NCBI GenBank assembly: GCA_024227155.1
Contig: JAAELB010001113.1
Span: 22,759-86,758 of the forward strand
DNA from: Desulfobulbaceae bacterium
GTDB taxonomy: Bacteria; Desulfobacterota; Desulfobulbia; Desulfobulbales; Desulfocapsaceae
DNA: 64,000 nucleotides
Direction of reading: 5' to 3'
Made by a program: the position numbers and the translations under genes. The notes below the pieces were generated by a model. It searched no databases and was not told the DNA's origin. It saw only the letters and a list, made by a program, of their open reading frames with translations. Positions 19,588 to 28,993 of this stretch are shown one piece after another (within the stretch, counting starts at the first letter, position 1; the number at the start of each line of letters is the position of its first letter).

Positions 19588-20037
19588 ATGATTGTTTGTG
19601 ATGTATGTGGTAACGAAATAGAATCCGCAGGGCAAAAATGCCCTTTTTGCGGCAGTCCCAATGAGGATTCCACTGGAAAAGAGCCAAGACAGTTCAGTCG
19701 TAAGACTATTAATCTTGAGGCGGGACGTCCGGTGGTTGAAATTGCCCTGAATGCGATGCATCAGGCCATCGAAGATTGTCTGCGAAACGGTGTTACGGTG
19801 TTAACTCTTATCCATGGTTATGGTTCCAGCGGTAAGGGTGGAGCGATTCGGGAAGAATGCAGAAAAATGCTCGATTATATGAAGATGAAGGGTACTATCA
19901 GCAATTTTATTGCTGGAGAAGATTTTTGCAAACGCTCAGGGTCCGTAAAAACAATGCTCAATCAATACCCACAACTCCGTTCCGATAGAAATCTGGACAG
20001 GGGAAATCGTGGAATTACCATTGTAATATTGTCATAA
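19588..20037 (+). CDS. Zinc-ribbon plus Smr-domain protein
   Basis: 149 residues. The N terminus has two CxxC pairs (CDVCGNEI and CPFCGSPN) forming a zinc ribbon. The rest matches the Smr (small MutS-related) domain, with the signature LIHGYGSSGKGGAIREECRKML (about 73-94). Smr domains are nicking or RNA-cleaving nucleases, or nucleic-acid binders; the role of this stand-alone form is not established. It follows relA by about 40 bases and may be co-transcribed. Confidence 0.8.
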   Translation: MIVCDVCGNEIESAGQKCPFCGSPNEDSTGKEPRQFSRKTINLEAGRPVVEIALNAMHQAIEDCLRNGVTVLTLIHGYGSSGKGGAIREECRKMLDYMKMKGTISNFIAGEDFCKRSGSVKTMLNQYPQLRSDRNLDRGNRGITIVILS

Positions 20038-20121
20038 AATCTGTTGTATTATCCGGTTGATTATTATTGTGTCGTCCATCAAGCTAAGACGATGGACCAA
20101 AAACTTAATTAAGGAATTATA

Positions 20122-20832
20122 ATGAAAAAATATGCGGTTTCTGCACTTATAGGAATATGTATGACAGTACCCGTGGCCTCTATGGCTGCTGCACCGGAAA
20201 CCTTCGAAGAGAAACTCAGTTACAGTATGGGTTATGAGGTGGGTAACTATTTTAAAGGTGCCGGTGGTGATATCCAGAAAGATTTGCTGGTCACCGGAAT
20301 TGAGGATGCTTATAACGGTGCTGCCCCCGCCATGACCGCTGAAGAAATGCTCGCCGTAAAAAAGGAGTTTGCCCAGAAGATGCAGGAAAAACAAGCTGCG
20401 CAGCTTGAGGAGATGAAGGCGAAGAATATTGCTGATGGACAAGCGTACCTTGTTGAAAATAAAAAGAAAGAAGGTGTTATTGTAACCGAGAGCGGTCTCC
20501 AGTATGAGGTACTCAAAGAGGGTGCTGGTGATAAGGCGACGGCTGAAGATACCGTTAAAGTCGAGTATTTGGGTACCCTTGTAGATGGGACTGAATTTGA
20601 CAGCACAGCAAAACATGGCGCACCAGCAGAGTTTCAGGTTGGTCAGGTTATTAAAGGTTGGGGGGAAGCACTGCAGTTGATGAGCCCAGGAGGTAAATTA
20701 CGCCTGGTTATCCCTGCAGAACTCGCCTATGGCGACCAGGGAGCGGCTCCTGTGATTCAGCCAAACTCGACTCTGGTTTTTGAAGTAGAGCTGTTAGAAA
20801 TTGTAAAGGGTACGGAAGAAGAGAAAAACTAG
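20122..20832 (+). CDS. Exported FKBP-type peptidyl-prolyl isomerase (FkpA/Mip-like)
   Basis: Periplasmic proline isomerase and chaperone. Signal peptide 1-23 (KKYAVSALIGICMTVPVASM then AAA), an N-terminal helical dimerisation domain (about 28-110, with KLSYSMGYEVGNYFK), then the FKBP fold (about 125-230: VKVEYLGTLVDGTEFDST, VIKGWGEALQLMSPGGK, LVIPAELAYGDQG). 236 residues. AAGGAATTATA precedes ATG 20122. A terminator follows. Confidence 0.93.
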   Translation: MKKYAVSALIGICMTVPVASMAAAPETFEEKLSYSMGYEVGNYFKGAGGDIQKDLLVTGIEDAYNGAAPAMTAEEMLAVKKEFAQKMQEKQAAQLEEMKAKNIADGQAYLVENKKKEGVIVTESGLQYEVLKEGAGDKATAEDTVKVEYLGTLVDGTEFDSTAKHGAPAEFQVGQVIKGWGEALQLMSPGGKLRLVIPAELAYGDQGAAPVIQPNSTLVFEVELLEIVKGTEEEKN

Positions 20833-20856
20833 TTTCTCCAGTTTTCCATATAAACA

Positions 20857-20896
20857 AAAGGGGCGTTGGCGGAATTACTTTGCCAACGCCCCTTTT
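20857..20896 (+). terminator. Bidirectional intrinsic terminator
   Basis: AAAAGGGGCGTTGGC pairs with GCCAACGCCCCTTTT, a perfect 15-base stem with A and T runs on either side. It serves both the FKBP gene (+) and lptG (-), which converge here. Confidence 0.92.
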
Positions 20897-20922
20897 CTAT
20901 TGGATCACTATTATTGTTTTGT

Positions 20923-22023
20923 TTATCTGTCGTTTTTAATCAAAAGTAAAAAACCGAGTGCTGAAAATATTAGATGAAGAGTTGTTGCAGCAAGGACAGG
21001 CGAAATATACCCAGCAATGGAAAGCGACTGTAGCGCCCCCCATATTCCCCATGCAATGAAGGCCAGACCACAGCTTACAGGTATGGCAACTGATAGATCT
21101 CTGCCCCATTTACGGTATGAATAGAGCAGGATGGGCAACCCAAGGAGGAGAAGTGGGATACCAAGGAGGAGATAAGAAATCCGTCCTAGAAATGTTGTCC
21201 AGGCCTTTTGGGTTTCATGTTCTACCTCTGTTCGCTCAATTTCGAAGTAGAGATCTGAGAGCGAAAGTTCAGCGGATCTATTTTCAGGTATTAAAAAATC
21301 TTCAGGATTCTCGTTGAAAATATGGGCCTGGAATAGAAAGTTGTGGATCAGGTAATTTCCCTGTTCGTCTTTTTTCTGTATCTGCCCATGTTTTAATTCC
21401 CAGCGTCCTCTTTCCGGTACCCAATCGCCAAAACGGGCAGAAACAAGTTCCTTGATATTGTAATTCTCATCCCAACTCGAGTAGGAAAAATCCTTGAAGA
21501 TATATTGGGTGGGATCAGGCCAGCCAAAGGAATAAAAGCCATTCTGGCCTCTGTAGTAATAGCGGTTGTTACGCATTATTCCAAGAGGTACTTTTCCTTT
21601 GAGCTGTTCAAACCAGAGGTTGTTTGTCCGTGCGACTGTGTAGGGGAGTAACCACTGTGCGGCGGCAATAAAGAGCATGGTAAAAAAAACTGACCCGATA
21701 AGCAGAGGTCTGATTATGAGCCGCAGGGGAATCCCACCCGCCTTCAGGGCGGTGAGTTCGTTGGTGTGATTAAGGATGCCGAGGGTTATAACTCCTGAGA
21801 GGAGAATAAACACTGGACCGAGCTGATCGACGACAAATGGAATAGTAAGGATAAAATATTCCAGGGCCATGGACAGAGGTTTACCTGCATTGTTGAAATC
21901 ATCGAATTTTTCAAAGAAATCTATGAGGAGATAAATCGAAACAAACGCGGCATTAACGGTAAAAAAATATTTAAAATATTGTAATAAAAGGTAGCGGTTT
22001 AGCAGATTCACGTAGTACTCCAA
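20923..22023 (-). CDS. lptG: LptF/LptG family lipopolysaccharide-export permease
   Basis: Inner-membrane permease of the Lpt ABC system that extracts LPS for export. Three N-terminal membrane helices (about 15-40, 58-85, 100-125), a periplasmic beta-jellyroll domain (about 135-270) and three C-terminal helices (about 275-365), the family topology. NHTNELTALKAGGIPLRLII is the conserved cytoplasmic coupling segment. 366 residues. LptF and LptG are hard to separate by eye. It begins just before the end of crcB on the same strand. Confidence 0.82.
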   Translation of the reverse strand: MEYYVNLLNRYLLLQYFKYFFTVNAAFVSIYLLIDFFEKFDDFNNAGKPLSMALEYFILTIPFVVDQLGPVFILLSGVITLGILNHTNELTALKAGGIPLRLIIRPLLIGSVFFTMLFIAAAQWLLPYTVARTNNLWFEQLKGKVPLGIMRNNRYYYRGQNGFYSFGWPDPTQYIFKDFSYSSWDENYNIKELVSARFGDWVPERGRWELKHGQIQKKDEQGNYLIHNFLFQAHIFNENPEDFLIPENRSAELSLSDLYFEIERTEVEHETQKAWTTFLGRISYLLLGIPLLLLGLPILLYSYRKWGRDLSVAIPVSCGLAFIAWGIWGALQSLSIAGYISPVLAATTLHLIFSALGFLLLIKNDR

Positions 22024-22398
22024 CTATCGAACAAAGCGATGACATATGAAAAAACCCAAGCTTACCATGGCAAGCCCCAAGGTATTGCTGACCAGAATAT
22101 AGGCAATTCCATGCCATGGTTCTCCACTTCTGAAGAATTGTTCTGTTTCCCGTGCGAAGGTTGAAAAAGTGGTGAAACCACCCAAAAACCCAGTAAAAAT
22201 GAACAACCTGAACTCATGACTAATATGGACCCGGTCGAAATATCCCCATAAAAAGCCAATAATTAGACACCCCAGCAGGTTTGCTGTGAGAGTTCCTAAG
22301 GGGAAATCGACTGGCAGTTTGCCACTGGCAAGGGCAATACCATACCTGCCTAGAGAGCCTAAAGCACCTCCTAGTGCAATTGCTATGATTGTTTTCAT
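22024..22398 (-). CDS. crcB: Fluoride exporter CrcB/Fluc
   Basis: Small dual-topology fluoride channel. Four membrane helices in 124 residues; signatures GGALGSLGRYG, GTLTANLLGCLIIGF and GFLGGFTTFSTFARE, which include the pore asparagine and phenylalanines. It is upstream of and abuts lptG. I looked for a fluoride riboswitch in its leader and did not recognise one. Confidence 0.92.
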   Translation of the reverse strand: MKTIIAIALGGALGSLGRYGIALASGKLPVDFPLGTLTANLLGCLIIGFLWGYFDRVHISHEFRLFIFTGFLGGFTTFSTFARETEQFFRSGEPWHGIAYILVSNTLGLAMVSLGFFICHRFVR

Positions 22399-22769
22399 AA
22401 TTTTTGATATTGAACAGAATTTGAATCCTTTGCTGCAGAGGGTATGACTATTTAAGTGTAGGTAACATAAAATGCGACAGGTTTAAAGGTTTGTATAGTT
22501 GAATGGTCGTATACCACCTCCAATATTGACGAAGTTTCTCATTAACTTTGTTCTAGATATGGGCGCTTGCAAATAGCGTGTTATGGTCCTTTTTTTGACT
22601 AACCTGTTAAGGGAGTGTGGCCCTTGATGTTGAACTTAAAACCTGCCCTCATTTCTTCTAAAATTTGAATTACAAGGCTATTTTTAATATACTGTTACTC
22701 ATAATAATTGAATTGTCATCCTTCATCAGGCACTAGATTTTGTTGATCCTACTAATTTAAGGGGTTGCT
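22399..22769. other. Intergenic region between divergent crcB and 22770 gene
   Basis: About 370 AT-rich bases between divergently transcribed genes, so it must hold promoters for both. I see no clear terminator, repeat or riboswitch. TAAGGGGTTGCT just before 22770 is the ribosome-binding site of the + strand gene. Confidence 0.5.
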
Positions 22770-23639
22770 ATGTTGAAATGCACTTTTATGACACTCTATG
22801 TTTTTTTTATGTTGGCTGTTTCTGCAGTAGCAGGACAAGAAGTCATTTCTGTTTACACCACAACTCCTCCAGTTCTTGATGGCATTGGTGATGATGTCGC
22901 ATGGAAATCATCACCAACGGTAGTTACACAAGATGCTGTTGCCAGTATACCTATTGAATTACAGTCCATTTACACAGATACGAGTATTTTTATGAAAGTT
23001 CGTTTTCCAGATTCCACAGAAAATCGAGTGCACAAATTGATGAACTGGGATGAATCAACCAAAACCTATAGAACTGGCACATTAAGGGAGGACAGCCTTG
23101 TCTTGAAATGGAATATGGAGCCGCTGCCAGTTGACGTCAGCCTGCAATCTGAGACAGAGTATCGAGCAGATATCTGGTTCTGGAAATCCTTCAGAACCGA
23201 CCCCTTAGGCTATGCCGATGACAAAATGCATATCTATTCTTTTTCTAAAAGGAATAAGGCTCAGGATGTGATCTTAGCCAATGGTAAAATTATGTATCTT
23301 TCCAGGCCAAGTGATTCTGGTAAATCCAGTTACCAAAGCATTGCCTACGAGAAATTTATGGGTGACTCCGTCCCCCGCTATAGACATCGTCAACCAACCG
23401 GGAGTCGCGCGGATATCAAAGCAAAGGGGGCTTGGAAAGAAGGCTTCTGGACTATCGAATTTCAACGCGATCTGATGACAAACAATGATGATGATATCCA
23501 GTTTCAGACGAATATTCCATCATACTTTGGTGTGTCCAGGTATGAGATTGCTGGTAAGCGCCCGAACCCAAAACTAGAACAACCAAACTATGAATCTGGT
23601 GATATTTCAGAAGTCATTCTGTTGAAGTTTAAAAAATAA
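22770..23639 (+). CDS. Secreted protein with ethylbenzene-dehydrogenase-related (EB_dh/CBM9-like) domain
   Basis: 289 residues with a signal peptide (1-22, cut after AVAG). The rest resembles the heme-binding EB_dh domain found in gamma subunits of DMSO-reductase-type enzymes and in cytochromes: PVLDGIGDDVAWKSSP at the start, IYTDTSIFMKVRFPDST, and DIWFWKSFRTDPLGYADDK. Only 13 bases separate it from the following sensor kinase, so it is likely a periplasmic sensing partner rather than an enzyme subunit. Heme binding is inferred from the family, not shown. Confidence 0.7.
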   Translation: MLKCTFMTLYVFFMLAVSAVAGQEVISVYTTTPPVLDGIGDDVAWKSSPTVVTQDAVASIPIELQSIYTDTSIFMKVRFPDSTENRVHKLMNWDESTKTYRTGTLREDSLVLKWNMEPLPVDVSLQSETEYRADIWFWKSFRTDPLGYADDKMHIYSFSKRNKAQDVILANGKIMYLSRPSDSGKSSYQSIAYEKFMGDSVPRYRHRQPTGSRADIKAKGAWKEGFWTIEFQRDLMTNNDDDIQFQTNIPSYFGVSRYEIAGKRPNPKLEQPNYESGDISEVILLKFKK

Positions 23640-23652
23640 AAGCGGCTCTTCG

Positions 23653-25986
23653 ATGCGTCTTCGTACCAATCTTCACTTATCATTTGCCGCGATTATTATC
23701 GTCACGCTGCTGGTTACCCTGTCTGCGTTGTTTAATGCGAAGAGGTCTCTCAATGATTTAAGGACGGTTGTTGATCATCACGTTCCATTCCTCGAATTAT
23801 TATCCCAAAGTTACAACATGTTGTATGACAGCATTGCTGTGTATGATGTCTTTAAAAATTCGCAACACGTTCCTTATGAAAAAATTTATTCTTATTTGAA
23901 CATGGTAGACAACTCTATTATGCAGCTCCAAGGAATGGATAGCACCAACAGGATCAATTGGAGCGAATCAACTCGGATTTTGGAAGAGCTTCATAGCTTT
24001 GTGACGAATGGTGCTGTTACCCACCCTGACATGAACAGTTTTAGTCCAGAAAATATTCTGCAGCTAAAAAAAAAGAGCCGTAAAATCCTTTTTCAACTTC
24101 GAGGTTCATTACGGCAATCTACATTTCAAATGTTGGAATCATACGGAAGCAAAAGTCTAGAGCCCACAGTTCGAAATTTATTTAGCCTGTTGTTTGCAAC
24201 AAATGAAGTCATTGAAGATTATTACTCTCAGGATTTTCTTTTAACGGTTAAGCTCGCAGAGCTCCTTGAAAAAAGTAAAATGTACTTAAATCGTTTACTT
24301 CGACTGCAATCCGAATTTGTTCATACTGGTGCCTCAAAAAAGCAGTTGGAAGAGATAATTTTTTCTCTTAATCGCTACAAAGCTGCGGTATTCCTTTTCG
24401 AGGATGAAAAAAAATTGGGGGTATCTGGTGCCAGTTTGGTAGAAATTGAGAGTTATGTTACCAATGCACAGTTAAAAGCCAAGCATAATCTTCATGAGCT
24501 GACTAATTCTACTTTAGCCAATATTACCAGAACACAGCAGCAGATCATTGCCGAAAACCTGAAGATGCAAAAAATTTTTATAGCATGGGCTATAGCTGGA
24601 ATAATAATGATTGGCGTTATCTTGTTAACGCTCACTCGCGTTCTCATCAAAAGTATCAATACCCTTGTACTGGGAGCTGAATCGTTAGCTCTTGGAAATA
24701 TGGAATACCGTCTCAAAGTTGGACCGAAGAAAGAATATCTTACCCGTTTAACAATTGCGTTTAACACAATGGCAGATACTCTTCAAAAACGGGAGATAGA
24801 AAAAACTATTTATCTTGAAAGGCTCAACAAAGCAGAAAAAATGGAAGCAATAGGCTTAATGGCCGGTGGTGTTGCCCACGATCTAAATAATATTCTGTCA
24901 GGAATTGTCAGCTATCCAGAGCTTCTTCTTCTAAAAACACCAGAAAATAGTGAGCTGAGACGTCCTTTAGAAGCAATACGTGAGTCGGGGATGAGGGCGG
25001 CAGCTATAGTCTCAGACCTTCTGGCCTTTGCAAGAGGAACTGCAATTGTAAAAGAAATAAAAAATGTCAATGATCTGATAGTAGAATATCTCGATTCACC
25101 CGAACACCAGAAGCTGTTGGAGCAATTTCCAAGAGTACATTTCAACATTCAACTTGCCCCGGTTTCCATGTATGTTTCCTGTTCGGAAATACATGTGAAA
25201 AAAAGTATTATGAATATTATCTTTAATGCTTTTGAAGCGATACATGAACAGGATGATGCGGTCTGTTCTCTGGACAGTAAAAAAATCTCAATTAAAGAAG
25301 ATCAGGCTCTTGGCACAGGACTGGTTCCTGGTGAATACGTTGTAATTCGTATCAGGGATAATGGTAATGGTATCTCAACTGAAGATATCCCCCATATATT
25401 TGAACCATTTTACACCAAGAAAAAAATGGGGAGAAGCGGAACAGGTCTTGGGTTGGCTATTGTTTACAATTCCATGCGAGAACACCATGGCTCAGTTGTG
25501 GTGGAGAGTTCAACAGAGGGTTCTCAATTTATGTTGTATTATCCTCTATGTAATTGTCCCCCGGGCGATTATGTTGCGGGAACAGAGATTGATGATCTAC
25601 AATCACAATCTGAAGAACATATTCTGATTGTAGACGATGAAACCTCTTTACGGGATATTGCCAGTCAAATGCTAACGTCTCTCAATTACAAAGTTCACGC
25701 AGTGAATTCAGGTGAAAAGGCTGTTCAATATCTACGCAACCACAGTGTTGATCTCGTTCTCTTGGATATGCATATGGATCCAGGTATGAACGGACTGATG
25801 ACATACAAAAAAATTATTATACAACACCCAAAGCAGAAGGCCATTTTGGCGAGTGGATATGCTGAAAGTGAACTTGTAGAAAAAGTCTTCCAATACGGGA
25901 TTGGTGGTTTCATTAATAAACCATATTCTTTAGTGGAATTAGGGATGGCGGTTAAAAAAGAACTGCAAGGGGCAGGGGAGAGTTGA
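23653..25986 (+). CDS. Membrane hybrid histidine kinase
   Basis: 777 residues. Membrane helix about 8-28, large periplasmic helical domain (about 30-300), second helix about 305-330, HAMP (about 330-385), HisKA with H409 (GLMAGGVAHDLNNILSGIVS), HATPase_c (N box near NIIFNAFEAI, G1 IRDNGNGIS, G2 GTGLGLAIVYN) and a C-terminal receiver with phospho-acceptor D705 (LVLLDMHMDP). The receiver has no attached output domain. Co-transcribed with the EB_dh protein upstream; no cognate DNA-binding regulator is adjacent. Confidence 0.92.
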   Translation: MRLRTNLHLSFAAIIIVTLLVTLSALFNAKRSLNDLRTVVDHHVPFLELLSQSYNMLYDSIAVYDVFKNSQHVPYEKIYSYLNMVDNSIMQLQGMDSTNRINWSESTRILEELHSFVTNGAVTHPDMNSFSPENILQLKKKSRKILFQLRGSLRQSTFQMLESYGSKSLEPTVRNLFSLLFATNEVIEDYYSQDFLLTVKLAELLEKSKMYLNRLLRLQSEFVHTGASKKQLEEIIFSLNRYKAAVFLFEDEKKLGVSGASLVEIESYVTNAQLKAKHNLHELTNSTLANITRTQQQIIAENLKMQKIFIAWAIAGIIMIGVILLTLTRVLIKSINTLVLGAESLALGNMEYRLKVGPKKEYLTRLTIAFNTMADTLQKREIEKTIYLERLNKAEKMEAIGLMAGGVAHDLNNILSGIVSYPELLLLKTPENSELRRPLEAIRESGMRAAAIVSDLLAFARGTAIVKEIKNVNDLIVEYLDSPEHQKLLEQFPRVHFNIQLAPVSMYVSCSEIHVKKSIMNIIFNAFEAIHEQDDAVCSLDSKKISIKEDQALGTGLVPGEYVVIRIRDNGNGISTEDIPHIFEPFYTKKKMGRSGTGLGLAIVYNSMREHHGSVVVESSTEGSQFMLYYPLCNCPPGDYVAGTEIDDLQSQSEEHILIVDDETSLRDIASQMLTSLNYKVHAVNSGEKAVQYLRNHSVDLVLLDMHMDPGMNGLMTYKKIIIQHPKQKAILASGYAESELVEKVFQYGIGGFINKPYSLVELGMAVKKELQGAGES

Positions 25987-26248
25987 CATTGCCTCCTGTA
26001 GATGCAAGATGGCTCTGGCGTCAAGTCTGTGCAACAGGAATCCGCCAACTCCTATTCCTGTTCTTATGTTCAAAAATCACACTTACATTGGTAGAGTAGA
26101 ATTAATGACTTAGCGGATTGTGTCTTCGCTGGTCGTTGGTGGATGAATAGTAATTTTCTTTATTTAATGAGTGTAGTATTATTAGCCGTTCCCATGGTTG
26201 CTGCTCTAAAGATAGAATAATCTCAATGGGCTGCTAGTTTTTCATATA
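25987..26248. other. Non-coding stretch after the hybrid kinase
   Basis: About 260 bases with no gene, terminator or RNA that I can recognise. It runs into copy B of the CTAA-family element. Confidence 0.4.
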
Positions 26249-26380
26249 CTAACCCGACTAGCCGGAAACTGTTTTAGAATCGCTGGATAAGTGCCTTGCC
26301 GGTTACTCTAAGTTCTTAATTTCAATACAGTCTCCAGATTACTTGTTTTTTATTGCAGTTTTTCTGGAGTAAGGCACTAA
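26249..26380 (+). mobile_element. CTAA-family mini-element, copy B
   Basis: CTAA at 26249-26252 and CTAA at 26377-26380 flank 124 bases. The left end has CCCGACTAGCCGGAAACT (a weakened version of the CCGAC-loop-GTCGG hairpin). AAGTGCCTT at about 26289-26297 pairs with AAGGCACT at the right end, and CTCCAG (26332-26337) pairs with CTGGAG (26364-26369). It matches copies C and D over most of its length. It lies 33 bases before the AAA+/SPOR gene start, in its promoter region. Confidence 0.8.
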
Positions 26381-26413
26381 TGCATTGAATATCGGTTGAA
26401 TAAATTTCATATT

Positions 26414-28336
26414 ATGACAGAAACGCATGTAGAACAGGTGAAACTGAAATCGCCATTTCAGGAGCAGGTGGTGGCGGGGAATTATTTCCCCGGCGCTAAC
26501 TTTGAGCAAATATTGCAGGGGGTTTCAAGCGCGATAGATGAGGGGGTTCCTCTCATGGTTGTTACAGGTATTGAGGGTTGCGGCAAAACAATGCTTTGTC
26601 ATAAACTTGATCACCAGGAGGGTGACATCTATAAGACAGTTCTGTTTCCCAGGACAGTAGACTCTTTTGAAGATGTGGTTAAGCATATCGCAATACGCCT
26701 GGGAGTCTCCACAGAGGTCGAAGAAAGTGGTCGTTATGTAGATGGGTTACTAGAAAATATTGCAGTATCTTTGGGGAGCATCGCAGAGCCATTGCTCCTT
26801 ATTTTTGATGAGGCTGAAAATATTTACCTTGCGACTCTGGAACGTATCCGAAAAATGCTGGAGCGTTTTCTTGGTGATGGTGTACAGCTGTTTATTCTTT
26901 TTTCAGGAAGAAGGACATTTTTAGAAAATTTCGAACAGCTCTCAATATGTGAATTTCGGGAAGTGGAAGAGCAACTGTTTGAATTAGAGGCTTTGAGTGA
27001 GGCTGAAACCACAGAATATCTTTTGAGTGCCTCGGAAAGAATTGATGAAATAAGTGGAGAAAGCATTTTTAGCCAGGAAGTGCTTAAAAATATCTTTGAT
27101 GTTGGTAAGGGTAATTTTCGTATGACCAATATTCTTGCAGAAGAGGCGATGCAGGATCAGGGTGACGGAAACTCGTTTATGGTTTTGCTGGAAAATGTCA
27201 AAGACGAGGTTGAGAGCGAATACGCTGAGCAAGGATCTTTTTCTTTGACTAACTTCCTTGCAGATAATAAAGCATATCTGCCCTGGGCCGGGGGATTTAT
27301 TGTAGTGCTGGGACTCCTTGTATCTTTTTTAATTGGGGATGGAGTGCAGGTTGAAGTTAATGGTCCCACAGTAGAAAAACATACCACCACCATTTCAAAA
27401 GAGCTCATCATAGAGGAAAAACTGCCTGAAGAGTCGCCCGTCGTGCAACAGCCCGAAGTAGAGGTTGAAGTGGTGGCTCCTCCTGTTGTGGAGATACCGG
27501 CTACAGAGCCGGTCATCGTCTCCACTCCTCCTGTTGTTGTCGAGGAACCAGTAGAGGAACCAATAGAGGAAATCCAGACGGCTGTGATTGAAGCAAGCAC
27601 AGAGCCGGTAGAGGAAACCGTTTCCATCTCCCCAGGTGAACCAGAGATAAAGTTTGAACCTGAACCTGCAGAAGTTGATATTCCTGTGGAAGTTGTGGTG
27701 CCGATTGAACCGCAGGAAGCAATAGTTGTTGAGCCCATGGAGATAGAACAAGAGAGTACACCTTCTATTGCGGGAATTCCCAAGATAGTTGTGAAAAAGC
27801 AGAAGGTTGAGCTCGCGGCTGAACTACCTGTTTCGGTAACGTCAACGATGGTGGAGTTACGGCCGATCGCAACTCTGAAGCGAAAGCCGGGAAGCTCCAT
27901 TATCTCTAAAGAAAAGGCTCAGCTACCTCCCGTTGTAGAGATAAATAAAGAGGAAGCTATAGTAGAAAGGAAATCTGTTGCCTCAAAGAGTTCGTCAATA
28001 GAGGATCAATTATATCGTACCAGGGTTATTGCCGGTACCGGTTGGGAAAATGGCAGGAAAAACCATATGTACACGGTACAACTTATGGTCCTTACATCGA
28101 AGGTTGCCGAGCAGAATCTAAAAAAAATGTTGGCTGAGGAACGCTATAGACAGGAGGCCGGTAATTTTTATATCTTCCCCAGGGTATCGGATCCTGAGAA
28201 TACTATGATTTTTTATGGTGAATACCGCAGCCTTGAAAGAGCCCGTCTGGCACAAAACAGCTTGCCGCAATTTTTACGGGACTATAAGCCGTATGCTCTG
28301 TCCATAAAAGGAGCGATGGCAAAAGTGGGAAGGTAG
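26414..28336 (+). CDS. AAA+ ATPase with membrane anchor and SPOR-like C-terminal domain (DamX/ExeA-like)
   Basis: About 640 residues. ExeA-like ATPase (about 1-280) with Walker A GIEGCGKTML and Walker B LLLIFDEAE, one membrane helix (LPWAGGFIVVLGLLVSFLIG, about 290-310), a long Glu/Pro/Val-rich periplasmic linker (about 315-530), and a C-terminal SPOR-like domain (about 550-635: MYTVQLMVLTSKVAEQNLKK). This layout resembles E. coli DamX, which binds septal peptidoglycan. I used ATG 26414; TTG 26396 is possible, and neither has a good ribosome-binding site. Probable cell-division or envelope role. Confidence 0.75.
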   Translation: MTETHVEQVKLKSPFQEQVVAGNYFPGANFEQILQGVSSAIDEGVPLMVVTGIEGCGKTMLCHKLDHQEGDIYKTVLFPRTVDSFEDVVKHIAIRLGVSTEVEESGRYVDGLLENIAVSLGSIAEPLLLIFDEAENIYLATLERIRKMLERFLGDGVQLFILFSGRRTFLENFEQLSICEFREVEEQLFELEALSEAETTEYLLSASERIDEISGESIFSQEVLKNIFDVGKGNFRMTNILAEEAMQDQGDGNSFMVLLENVKDEVESEYAEQGSFSLTNFLADNKAYLPWAGGFIVVLGLLVSFLIGDGVQVEVNGPTVEKHTTTISKELIIEEKLPEESPVVQQPEVEVEVVAPPVVEIPATEPVIVSTPPVVVEEPVEEPIEEIQTAVIEASTEPVEETVSISPGEPEIKFEPEPAEVDIPVEVVVPIEPQEAIVVEPMEIEQESTPSIAGIPKIVVKKQKVELAAELPVSVTSTMVELRPIATLKRKPGSSIISKEKAQLPPVVEINKEEAIVERKSVASKSSSIEDQLYRTRVIAGTGWENGRKNHMYTVQLMVLTSKVAEQNLKKMLAEERYRQEAGNFYIFPRVSDPENTMIFYGEYRSLERARLAQNSLPQFLRDYKPYALSIKGAMAKVGR

Positions 28337-28374
28337 CCATTGATTATGAACTACTGATTCTATCCGGAGATGAA

Positions 28375-28908
28375 ATGGTAAATCCTTTTACGCTGCAAAG
28401 TCAAATTAGCAAGGTCCAGAGGGATCTGCTGCATCCTCTCTATACGATGTACACTGGGCAGGAGGAGGCAGCCCACGAGTACCTATTGTATAAGACCGGG
28501 CTGGCAATTGCGAAACACCAGCCTTTTCTTGAAGAGTTATGCTGCAGTCTTTTCATCTCCGTAATTTTCAAGGTTGTCAAGTTGCTGGGTGGGGCGGATC
28601 AACTCACCGAAGAGGATTTCGATCGTTTTACCTCCTACGTAAATGATGGAGGCATTGCTGCAATGATAAAAATGCTTCTTGCAGCAAACAAGGAGCAAAC
28701 TTTTGTCACAGAGTTGCAGAGACTCCCTGTGCAGGTACGAAAAAATGCCCCGTTAATGCTCAAGAAATCAAGTGAGCTGCATAATGAATTTATCACTGGT
28801 TTTTTTAAGGAGAACTACGCATCCCACCATAATGTCCCCGCCAAACTGAGCGACAATTTTCAAAAATCAACCGCCTTTATTAACAGGCTCACCGAGCTTG
28901 CATCTTAA
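28375..28908 (+). CDS. Hypothetical protein
   Basis: 177 residues, not recognised. Predicted mostly helical, soluble, with no signal peptide and no conserved cysteine cluster (two adjacent Cys at LCCSLF). GGAG lies five bases before ATG 28375. It follows the AAA+/SPOR gene by 38 bases and is probably co-transcribed with it. Confidence 0.7.
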   Translation: MVNPFTLQSQISKVQRDLLHPLYTMYTGQEEAAHEYLLYKTGLAIAKHQPFLEELCCSLFISVIFKVVKLLGGADQLTEEDFDRFTSYVNDGGIAAMIKMLLAANKEQTFVTELQRLPVQVRKNAPLMLKKSSELHNEFITGFFKENYASHHNVPAKLSDNFQKSTAFINRLTELAS

Positions 28909-28993
28909 TCTGAATTGCTCATGGGTCTTTCCCTTCCCCTTAATCAAATGTTCCCACGAGTAAGCGCAACAACTCGCGGAAACTGATCAAAGA

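Noticed and set aside
22399-22460. Fluoride riboswitch upstream of crcB
   Set aside because: The short leader on the - strand shows no recognisable crcB-motif pairing.
27157-27900. Long antisense frame opposite the AAA+/SPOR linker
   Set aside because: It is a Ser/Thr/Gly-rich shadow created by the repetitive Glu/Pro/Val codons of the real gene and has no family features.
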